Translations under genes and position numbers: made by a program
Notes under the pieces: model-generated
Databases searched by the model: none
Told to the model about the DNA's origin: nothing
Seen by the model: only the letters and a program-made list of their open reading frames with translations
Assembly: GCA_934448295.1 (NCBI GenBank)
Contig: CAKSEY010000014.1
Coordinates: 37,748-101,747 of the forward strand
Direction: 5' to 3'
Length of the DNA stretch: 64,000 bases
Source: an uncultured Oscillospiraceae bacterium
GTDB taxonomy: Bacteria; Bacillota; Clostridia; Oscillospirales; Ruminococcaceae
Shown: positions 58,157 to 64,000 of the stretch, piece after piece
Numbering within the stretch: the first letter of the stretch is position 1
How the letters are laid out: every line of letters begins with the position of its first letter

Positions 58157-59055
58157 TAGAACAGATAATCAAGCTACTTAATTCAGACAACACAGTATCT
58201 GCCAACCGACTGCTCGCTCATGCTCTGGGGATAAAAGCGGCTCTGCTGTTTAATTCCCTTGTCGGAAAGCAGGCGTACTATGAGAAACATTCCATGCTTG
58301 ACAGCGAGGGCTGGTTCTATTCGACAATTGAGGATATGCAGGAAAGTACAGCGCTGTCCCGCTGTCAGCAGAATAAGGCCATTGGGGTTCTTGTCAAAGC
58401 AGGTCTTATTGATTACCGCACAGGAGGTGTGCACTGCCGCCGTCATTTTCGTGTTCGTAATGATACGGCGCAGCTCGAAAAGTACCTCATAAAAGGTGCA
58501 GAAAAGTTGAATAGTACCGTGTCGGAAATTGACAATGCACCCTGCGAAAATACGGTATACTACCCTGTCGAAAACGCTCATAGTACATTGCAGGAAATCG
58601 ACAATCCCTTTATATATAATCTTAATAATCAAACAAAAAAGAATAATCCTTATCCATCAATCATATCCGACGGAACAGATGAGATACAGATTTCCGAACG
58701 CGAAGATTATCGTGACATTATCCGCGAGAATATCGAGTACGATTGCTTTTCCGAGGATAAAGCGCGGGTGGATGAGCTGGTGGAAATAATGCTTGATGTG
58801 GTGTGTTCGGCAAAAAGCACTACCCGCGTGAACGGCGAGGAAATTCCAACCGGTACGGTTAAAAGCCGTTTTCTGAAACTCACTCATGAGCATATCGAAT
58901 ATGTGCTGACTGCACTCGGAAATAATACCTCCGATGTTCGGAACATTCGCGCATATCTTATAACGGCGCTGTATAATGCGCCCATTACGATGGACAGCTA
59001 CTACACGGCTCTGGTTAATCACGATATGTATGGAAAGCCAGACAACCCGGAATGA
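58153..59055 (+). CDS. Replication protein of the element (RepA/DUF6017-like)
   Basis: A 300-residue protein. The N-terminal winged-helix part (LLAHALGIKAALLFNSLVGKQAYYE, DMQESTALSRCQQNKAIGVLVKAGLIDYR) resembles plasmid RepA/DnaD-type replication initiators. The C-terminal part (RAYLITALYNAPITMDSYY) resembles the DUF6017 domain found there. It may permit rolling-circle or theta replication of the excised form. The same gene's 3' end survives as a remnant at 47815-47911. Confidence 0.78.
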   Translation: MIEQIIKLLNSDNTVSANRLLAHALGIKAALLFNSLVGKQAYYEKHSMLDSEGWFYSTIEDMQESTALSRCQQNKAIGVLVKAGLIDYRTGGVHCRRHFRVRNDTAQLEKYLIKGAEKLNSTVSEIDNAPCENTVYYPVENAHSTLQEIDNPFIYNLNNQTKKNNPYPSIISDGTDEIQISEREDYRDIIRENIEYDCFSEDKARVDELVEIMLDVVCSAKSTTRVNGEEIPTGTVKSRFLKLTHEHIEYVLTALGNNTSDVRNIRAYLITALYNAPITMDSYYTALVNHDMYGKPDNPE

Positions 59056-59197
59056 GTTTTTTTCAAATCTGAAAAGAAAAATTATGCTGGATTTTGAGAT
59101 TTTCTTAATTCTCCGGGCAGTTCATTCTGAACGGTTTGAGAATTTACCTTGTTTCACTGGCAAGATATCCGAGAGGGGGTTGGGGGATTTCATCCAA

Positions 59198-59243
59198 CTC
59201 AATGTGATAATGACGGGCGCAGCTTGTCACTATCACTATTGAG
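59198..59243. other. Candidate oriT inverted repeat
   Basis: CTCAATGTGATAATGAC and the reverse complement of GTCACTATCACTATTGAG match at 16 of 18 positions around an 11-nt loop, 106 bp before the MobV start. MobV origins usually lie directly upstream of mob. The corresponding segment is missing from the decayed copy near 48050. The remainder of 59056-59348 shows no gene. Confidence 0.5.
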
Positions 59244-59348
59244 TTTAGCAACAATGACAACAGCCGTCAGATATAGTCGATTTCCCTAATCAGTTCAAAT
59301 AAACGATTTGAAGAAAAATGAAAAATCAACATAAAGGAGATGAAGCGT

Positions 59349-61049
59349 ATGAGCGAGAAAAATCCAAAAGGGCTGTCGGTTTCGTTTCGGGTGGATAGTG
59401 GTTTTATCGACCATAACAACCGAGTTATCACCGCCCACAATGTAGATATCTCACGAACCTCCGACAACGTTACATACACGAAAATCGACCTGCACGATTT
59501 TTATGAACAGATTTTCGGCAAGGCTCTTGCGGAATACAACGCAAAGCAAAAACGCGCCGACCGCCAAATCAACGACTACTACGAACACGTCAAGAAATCC
59601 GGTAAGGGCAAGCTGTTCTATGAAGTCGTGGTGCAGTTTGGTGATTTACACGACTGCGGACTTGGCTCGGAAAATTGGAATACGGCGAAATCTATGCTCG
59701 ATGATTATATGCTTGACTTTGAGAAACGCAATCCGAACCTCAAAGTGTTCAATGCCGTAATGCACCTTGACGAGAGCACGCCACACCTGCATATTGATTT
59801 CGTTCCCGTGGCTCACAAGGGGCAGCGTGGAATGCCGCTGAAAAATTCTATGAGTGGAGCATTGCGTGAGCAAGGCTTTTCCTCGGCGAACCGAATGGAG
59901 AACGAATGGACTGCCTGGTCGGAAAGCGAGCGTTCTGTAATGGAGAAAATTTTGCTGAAACACGGTCTGCGGCGGGAGGATAAGAATGTTCACCGTCCGC
60001 ATTTGTCGGTTGAGGATTTCAAGAAAGCTGCTCATGAAGCGGAGAGAATAAGCGAAATAAACGCACATCTCACCGCGCTGAAAAAGAAACCCGAAAAGGA
60101 GTTGACCTCCGAGGACGCTGCTCTGCTGAACAATCAGAACAACTTCCTGCGTGCAGAAATCACGAAGCGCAACGAAACTATTTTCGATTTAAGCAAGCGT
60201 GCAAACGCTGCCTTTGTCCCAGTGATTGTTTATAATCCCGACAAGCTGCAATATATAGCGGACGGTCTGACGCAGGCAAAAATTCCGTTTGTCGCGGAAA
60301 GCAATACTCTTTACATTCCCGATTACGCACTGGAAACGGCAAGGGCAATTTCACGGCACCACAAGCCGAGCGAGAATGTGACTTCGATCCGTGAGCAGAT
60401 AAAACTGAATATTGACAGGCGGGTTTATTCATCGGATAGATTTGAGGACTTGCTTGCAAGGCTGAAAGAGCGTGGTTACGAAATCAAGCGGGGCAAGTAC
60501 ATCTCCGTGAAAGCGCCCTCTGCTGAACGTTTCGTGCGTTTGAAAACGCTGGGCGAGGAATATCTACCGAAAAACCTTGAACGGCGCATAGCTGAAAGCG
60601 GGCGGTTCGTTGACTGCGTTCGGGAAAAAGCACTGACCGCAAATCCTGTTGAGAAGCGGTTTCACAGCGTTATTTTGAATGTTACCACAGCCGTTACGAA
60701 GTTCCTGCTTGAACCGAAGAAAAGCAATGCACGCAGGCATTACTGCTTTCAGAACGACGAGCGGATAAACTATCTGTCGCAGCAACTTCTGACTATCGGG
60801 GAGTTCGGCATTACTTCCCGTGATGACATTTACGCAAAGGCACAGGATTTGCAGAGGACAATACACAAAATGCGTTCCAACGGCGAAAATTCTGAACCGG
60901 AAGAAATGGCTCTAAAACGCATCAACGAGCTGATAAAGGCTTATGAGGAGATAGTCGAGGGTAATTACATAGATAATCTTATAAAAGCGCAGAAGTCACG
61001 GGAAGCTGCGGCACAAAAGACAGAGAAATCTCCAAAGCACAAAAGATGA
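59349..61049 (+). CDS. mobV: MobV-family relaxase (plasmid recombination enzyme)
   Basis: A 566-residue relaxase that nicks oriT for mobilisation. The N-terminal SVSFRVDSGFIDHNNRVITAHN region, YEVVVQFGD and HLDESTPHLHIDFVP (the HxDExxPHxH metal motif, residues 139-148) define the Pre/Mob family. The C-terminal half (from about 240) is helical. ATG 59349 is used because AAAGGAG is 9 bp upstream, too close for the ATG at 59340. A truncated relative is at 48107-48772. Confidence 0.92.
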   Translation: MSEKNPKGLSVSFRVDSGFIDHNNRVITAHNVDISRTSDNVTYTKIDLHDFYEQIFGKALAEYNAKQKRADRQINDYYEHVKKSGKGKLFYEVVVQFGDLHDCGLGSENWNTAKSMLDDYMLDFEKRNPNLKVFNAVMHLDESTPHLHIDFVPVAHKGQRGMPLKNSMSGALREQGFSSANRMENEWTAWSESERSVMEKILLKHGLRREDKNVHRPHLSVEDFKKAAHEAERISEINAHLTALKKKPEKELTSEDAALLNNQNNFLRAEITKRNETIFDLSKRANAAFVPVIVYNPDKLQYIADGLTQAKIPFVAESNTLYIPDYALETARAISRHHKPSENVTSIREQIKLNIDRRVYSSDRFEDLLARLKERGYEIKRGKYISVKAPSAERFVRLKTLGEEYLPKNLERRIAESGRFVDCVREKALTANPVEKRFHSVILNVTTAVTKFLLEPKKSNARRHYCFQNDERINYLSQQLLTIGEFGITSRDDIYAKAQDLQRTIHKMRSNGENSEPEEMALKRINELIKAYEEIVEGNYIDNLIKAQKSREAAAQKTEKSPKHKR

Positions 61050-61060
61050 CGATATGCCTC

Positions 61061-61089
61061 TTGACAAATCACACTTTAAAGCGTAAAAT
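61061..61089 (+). promoter_or_regulatory. Integrase promoter
   Basis: TTGACA and TAAAAT with a 17-bp spacer, about 50 bp before the integrase ATG. Confidence 0.82.
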
Positions 61090-61140
61090 AGAATTGCAGA
61101 GGGTATGTCATAAATCTACGATATTTAAGGAGAGTATCAT

Positions 61141-62277
61141 ATGGCTACCATTACAAAACGAGGGGAAACCTTCAGAATTAAGGTGTCATTAGGCTATGAC
61201 GCCAACGGAAAACAAATCGTCAAATCAACCACATTTGCGCCTCCGACAGGAGCAACGCCACGGAAAGCCGAAAAACTTGCACAGGAATACGGCCTTGATT
61301 TTGAGCGCCACTGCAAGGGCTATTCGCAGCTAAACGAGAATATGCGCTTCTCGGAGCTTGCGGACTGGTACTTTGAAAACTACGCCCCAGTGGAGCTGAA
61401 AGAGGGAACGCTCTACAACTACAAAAGTGCCTACAAGAACCACATTGAACCTGTTCTGGGAAATCTGCGGGTCAAGGACATCAACACGCCGAGGCTCACA
61501 ACATTTGTTCAGTCCCTCAAAGTCAAGCCCGAAACCGTTCGTAAGATTTATGTCGTTGTGCAAAGCATATTTCACAGGGGCGTAGAGCAGGGATTTATCC
61601 GTGACACTCCGTGTCGAAATGTTATTCTTCCAAAGGACAGGAGCAAAAAGAAAAAGCCTGTCCTTGATGAAGAACAGACCAAGCGGTTTATGGAACTTCT
61701 TGAAACAAAACCCTGCGACCTTGATGTTAAGCGAATGATTAAGGTGCTGCTGTACACGGGGCTGCGAAGCGGAGAAATGCTTGCACTTTCATGGCATGAC
61801 ATTAATTTTGATGAAATGACTATCTCGGTAAATCACAACCTCGCCGATGTGGGTGGAAAACACTGGCTCACCACCCCGAAAACCGAAAGCAGTATCCGAA
61901 CAATCGGAATGAGCACGGCTTTAGCAGACATTTTCAGAGAGCAGAAAGCATATCAGGAACAGCTTATCAGCGCTCTCGGCGGGAAATTCGCTCACTCGGA
62001 AATTGTGTTCACTTCCGCAAACGGGAATTTTCGCGACAGGTCGGCGCTCCGAACGTCATTCAAACGTTTCCTCAAAAGCACGGAGTTTGAGTTCCTTACC
62101 CTGCATCAGTTACGGCACTGCAACGCAACATTACTGCTGAACAGCGGAGTAGACCTAAAGGTAGTATCGGAACACCTCGGCCACTGCGACATAGGCGTTA
62201 CGGCAAACATCTACGCTGACGTCCTCAAAAGCACAAAATCAAAAGTTGCAGACCTTATCTCGCTTAAGCTGGCATAA
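61141..62277 (+). CDS. int: Tyrosine recombinase/integrase
   Basis: A 378-residue phage-type integrase. The N-terminal AP2-like arm-binding domain (ITKRGETFRIKVSLGYDANGKQ) is followed by a SAM-like core-binding domain (FSELADWYFENYAPVELKEGT). The catalytic domain has R209 in TGLRSGE, H322 and R325 in HQLRH, H348 in EHLGH and the nucleophile Y358 in ANIYADV. It ends at the start of the 126-bp repeat that joins rpsI, as expected for an enzyme that integrates at the 3' end of rpsI. AAGGAG precedes the start. Confidence 0.95.
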   Translation: MATITKRGETFRIKVSLGYDANGKQIVKSTTFAPPTGATPRKAEKLAQEYGLDFERHCKGYSQLNENMRFSELADWYFENYAPVELKEGTLYNYKSAYKNHIEPVLGNLRVKDINTPRLTTFVQSLKVKPETVRKIYVVVQSIFHRGVEQGFIRDTPCRNVILPKDRSKKKKPVLDEEQTKRFMELLETKPCDLDVKRMIKVLLYTGLRSGEMLALSWHDINFDEMTISVNHNLADVGGKHWLTTPKTESSIRTIGMSTALADIFREQKAYQEQLISALGGKFAHSEIVFTSANGNFRDRSALRTSFKRFLKSTEFEFLTLHQLRHCNATLLLNSGVDLKVVSEHLGHCDIGVTANIYADVLKSTKSKVADLISLKLA

Positions 62278-62401
62278 CAAAAATCCTCCCCGAAAATCGG
62301 AGAGGATTTAAAAAGTTCTCTGGTAAAGACCAATTTGATAACCTGATTGCCGCAAACCGCTTCGTAAAGCTGTTTGTAATGGCTTTGATTATCTCTTGGA
62401 G
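62276..62401. repeat. Right copy of the 126-bp direct repeat (attR-side)
   Basis: Identical to 51570-51695. Its last 13 bp are the 3' end of rpsI. It also holds a terminator hairpin at 62282-62309 (AATCCTCcCCGA/TCGGaGAGGATT) that can end both the integrase transcript and, with TTTTTG on the minus strand, the rplM-rpsI transcript, replacing the native terminator. Confidence 0.95.
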
Positions 62402-62787
62402 AACTGCGGAGCGCGACGTGCAGCCTTGAGGCCGTACTTCTTTCTTTCCTTCATTCTCGGGTCACGAGTGAGGAAGCCAGCCTTCTTGAGGACGGGGCGC
62501 AGCTCGTCGGAGTACTGGAGGAGCGCTCTGGAGAGGCCGTGGCGGATAGCGCCTGCCTGACCTGTAACACCGCCGCCTGCAACAGTAGCAACGATATCGA
62601 ACTTCTCAACGGTGTCTGTGAGGGTCAGGGGCTGACGAACGATCAGCTTGAGGGTCTCCAGACCGAAATAATCATCAATGGAACGGCCGTTTACAGTGAT
62701 AGTGCCGCTTCCGGGGTAAACTCTGACTCTGGCAACAGAGTGCTTTCTTCTGCCGGTGCCATAGTAATAAGGCTTAGAATCGTACAT
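62389..62787 (-). CDS. rpsI: 30S ribosomal protein S9
   Basis: A 132-residue S9 protein: YYGTGRRKHSVARVRVYPGSG, GGGVTGQAGAIRHGLSRALL and the C-terminal RKKYGLKAARRAPQFSKR are typical. The last codons (TCC AAG AGA TAA) lie inside the att core of the mobile element, so the reading frame is kept intact after insertion. TAAGGAGG precedes the start. It is second in the rplM-rpsI operon. Confidence 0.98.
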   Translation of the reverse strand: MYDSKPYYYGTGRRKHSVARVRVYPGSGTITVNGRSIDDYFGLETLKLIVRQPLTLTDTVEKFDIVATVAGGGVTGQAGAIRHGLSRALLQYSDELRPVLKKAGFLTRDPRMKERKKYGLKAARRAPQFSKR

Positions 62788-62801
62788 TGTTCAGGCCCTC
62801 C

Positions 62802-63230
62802 TTATATTTTGTATTCAACGGGCTTCTGAGCCGCATTGTTGTGCTCTGCACCTGCGTAGCAGCGCAGTCTTGTGAGAGCCTTTCTGCCGAGTGTGGTGTT
62901 GGGCAGCATGCCGTTTACAGCGATGGTCATTGCCTTCTCGGGGTTCTCCTTCATCAGCTTGTCATAGCCGACTTCCTTGAGGTGGCCGATCCAGCCGGTG
63001 TGCCATCTGTAAACCTTCTTCTCCAGCTTCTTGCCGGTGAGGACTGCCTTTGCGCAGTTGATGATGATAACATGATCGCCGCAGTCGCAGTGGGGAGCGA
63101 ATGTCGGCTTGTGCTTGCCTCTCAGGATATGAGCGGCTGTTGCAGCTACACGGCCGAGGGGCTTGTCAGCTGCGTCGAGAATATACCAGCTGCGCTCAAC
63201 TTCGGCAGCCTTGGGCATATATGTTGACAT
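62802..63230 (-). CDS. rplM: 50S ribosomal protein L13
   Basis: A 142-residue L13: ERSWYILDAADKPLGRVAATAAHILRGKHKP, GDHVIIINCAKAVLTGKKLEKK and VNGMLPNTTLGRKALTRLRCYAG are diagnostic. It is first in the rplM-rpsI operon, behind a consensus promoter and a short structured leader. AAGGAGG precedes the ATG. Confidence 0.98.
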   Translation of the reverse strand: MSTYMPKAAEVERSWYILDAADKPLGRVAATAAHILRGKHKPTFAPHCDCGDHVIIINCAKAVLTGKKLEKKVYRWHTGWIGHLKEVGYDKLMKENPEKAMTIAVNGMLPNTTLGRKALTRLRCYAGAEHNNAAQKPVEYKI

Positions 63231-63241
63231 ATTTGTTTCCT

Positions 63242-63290
63242 CCTTATTTCAAGTTTACGGTATTTTTCGCGTAAATACCTCTATGCAACG
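63242..63290 (-). promoter_or_regulatory. L13-type ribosomal leader
   Basis: The minus strand from the predicted start reads GTTGCATAGAGGTATTTACG, then CGAAAAATACCGTAAAC. GGTATTT pairs with AAATACC, and TTTACG can also pair with CGTAAA, giving a pseudoknot-like alternative. Position and shape fit the L13 leader of Firmicutes, used for feedback by L13. Confidence 0.68.
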
Positions 63291-63295
63291 TTAAT

Positions 63296-63324
63296 ATTAT
63301 ACTCGTTTCCCGGGACTTTGTCAA
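63296..63324 (-). promoter_or_regulatory. rplM-rpsI promoter
   Basis: TTGACA and TATAAT on the minus strand with a 17-bp spacer. Confidence 0.93.
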
Positions 63325-63713
63325 GGGTTTTGCGGCTTATATTTCAAATATAACCTGATTTCTCTTGTTTTCTTTGCGATTCTCTCCGTTTTTCTCGCTT
63401 TCTCTGGGTTCATTTCATTTTGTGCAAAGAATTTATATAAAAGAGGATTCGCGCGATTATGTGAGAAAACACGAGAGTCCACGCTTTATTTTAAAATCAT
63501 GGGATTATCGGTTCTGCCGAGCAGGTAAACGCGGAATAAACCGCAATAGAAATAAAGCTTTTCAGCCTGAGCGCGACTCATTTGCTTCGTAATCTGTGTC
63601 TGCGGACATGGCAGGAAAATTAAGATTTCCTAAATTATAAAGAATAGTTAGGGGAGGGACAAGTCTCTCCCCTTATGCAATTGTAAGAGCGTACCCGCTG
63701 ATAAACGCAGATA
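63325..63713. other. Intergenic stretch without a supported gene
   Basis: AT-rich, with a hairpin GGGGAGGGAC/GTCTCTCCCC near 63652-63673. A 75-codon plus-strand frame at 63365 lacks a ribosome site and family features and was not accepted. Confidence 0.5.
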
Positions 63714-63739
63714 CCCCCGCCGAGAAATTTCGGCGGGGG
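63714..63739. terminator. Strong hairpin after the Cys/Trp-rich peptide gene
   Basis: CCCCCGCCGA and TCGGCGGGGG form a perfect 10-bp GC-rich stem just behind the peptide stop; the trailing T-tract is weak. Confidence 0.55.
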
Positions 63740-63760
63740 CGCAGGGTCAGTGAGGTTCAC

Positions 63761-63832
63761 TTATCTGCAAACCCACCAGCACCAGAGACCGCACCCTGCT
63801 GCGTAAATTATAGAGCCGCAAAGGAATCCCAT
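63761..63832 (-). CDS. 23-residue Cys/Trp-rich peptide
   Basis: ATG at 63832 is preceded by GTGAGGTGAAC, a good ribosome binding site, and opens a frame of 23 codons reading MGFLCGSIIY... and ending GCGLWCWWVCR before TAA. Four cysteines and three tryptophans in so short a hydrophobic peptide are unusual. A GC-rich hairpin follows. It might be a small membrane peptide or a secreted signal; no family was recognised and chance cannot be excluded. Confidence 0.5.
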   Translation of the reverse strand: MGFLCGSIIYAAGCGLWCWWVCR

Positions 63833-63893
63833 AGTGTTCACCTCACTTTTTTCTGCCGCTAATCCTAATGCAGTGCATTGTTTTATTGGCAGG

Positions 63894-63926
63894 ATTATTG
63901 CACCTATATAGGTGCAATAATATTAT
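63894..63926 (+). promoter_or_regulatory. 28-bp perfect palindrome overlapping an outgoing promoter
   Basis: Positions 63894-63921 are exactly self-complementary, centred on CCTATATAGG. A promoter TTGCAC (63898-63903) and TATTAT (63921-63926) with a 17-bp spacer lies over it and points to the gene starting near 63983. It is probably the operator of a dimeric regulator. Confidence 0.68.
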
Positions 63927-63982
63927 AAGGTAACCTCTAAAAACCCCTATGCAAAAGAAGGAAAAAGTGATATAATAAGGAA

Positions 63983-64000
63983 ATGAAACAGAAAACACTA
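63983..64000 (+). CDS. Start of a gene leaving the window
   Basis: ATG AAA CAG AAA ACA CTA preceded by AAGGAA. Only six codons are visible, so nothing can be said about the product. The palindrome-controlled promoter at 63898-63926 would drive it. A second TATAAT at 63971 is too close to the ATG for a normal leader. Confidence 0.4.

Larger units (their letters stand above)
51683..62401. mobile_element. Integrated mobilisable element at the 3' end of rpsI, about 10.7 kb
   Basis: Bounded by the shared 13-bp core at 51683 and 62389. Contents from left to right: restriction-modification S and A genes, RHH regulator, Abi_2 gene, DUF6076-type gene, excisionase-like HTH gene, replication gene, MobV relaxase, tyrosine integrase. 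No type IV secretion genes are present, so it would need a helper to transfer. GC content is lower than the flanks, most of all over the defence cargo at 51.8-56.4 kb. Confidence 0.88.

Noticed and set aside
63365..63592. 75-codon plus-strand frame after the rplM promoter
   Set aside because: Ser/Phe-rich low-complexity start, no ribosome site, no recognisable features.

Overview
The window looks like the chromosome of a spore-forming Clostridia member, most likely an Oscillospirales/Ruminococcus-type gut bacterium. The evidence is a YlmC/YmxH sporulation protein, a SAM-I leader on metK, an FMN riboswitch on a RibU-type transporter, GtrA/GT2 wall genes, BlaI/M56 and ECF sigma/anti-sigma pairs, and sigma-A promoters with near-consensus boxes and 17-bp spacers. 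Core genes are GC-rich. The stretch from about 46.0 to 62.4 kb is clearly more AT-rich, most strongly at 50.3-56.5 kb. No tRNA, rRNA or CRISPR array was seen.

Layout. 1-9.6 kb: metK (cut by the window edge) under a SAM-I riboswitch, pyk, a small membrane protein, then a four-gene minus-strand operon: PHP phosphoesterase, a PRTase-TRSP-StiP fusion, a HAD phosphatase and hemZ. 9.3-13.2 kb: a ylmC-like gene, rpsB-tsf, a GT2 glycosyltransferase and two copies of a palindromic repeat family. 13.2-24 kb: a GtrA / FAD oxidoreductase / membrane glycosyltransferase operon, ribU with its FMN riboswitch, a GH25 lysozyme, a polysaccharide deacetylase and an orphan solute-binding lipoprotein. 24-32 kb: alaS, a HIT protein, holA, an RNase M5-like protein and an MBOAT/DHHW O-acetylation pair. 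32-46 kb: accessory and signalling genes: a recombinase relic, a triple-GNAT gene behind an attenuator with its own leader peptide, blaI-M56 with three operators, two ECF sigma/anti-sigma pairs and a class A PBP.

46-62.4 kb is a mobile-element stack at the 3' end of rpsI. The right-hand element (about 10.7 kb) is intact. It has a tyrosine integrase next to rpsI, a MobV relaxase with a candidate oriT, a replication gene, an excisionase-like HTH protein and a DUF6076-type protein. Its cargo is an Abi_2 (HEPN) abortive-infection protein and a BcgI-like restriction-modification pair with a ribbon-helix-helix regulator and a perfect 34-bp operator palindrome. It is bounded by a perfect 126-bp direct repeat (51570-51695 and 62276-62401) whose last 13 bp are the end of rpsI. 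Left of it lies a decayed older relative: remnants of the same replication and relaxase genes in the same order, an OLD-family nuclease pseudogene, and IS3- and IS256-family insertions. The site therefore appears to have been used at least twice, with different defence cargo each time.

The window closes with rpsI-rplM (minus strand, L13-type leader), a tiny Cys/Trp-rich peptide gene, and a 28-bp palindrome over a promoter that reads out of the window.
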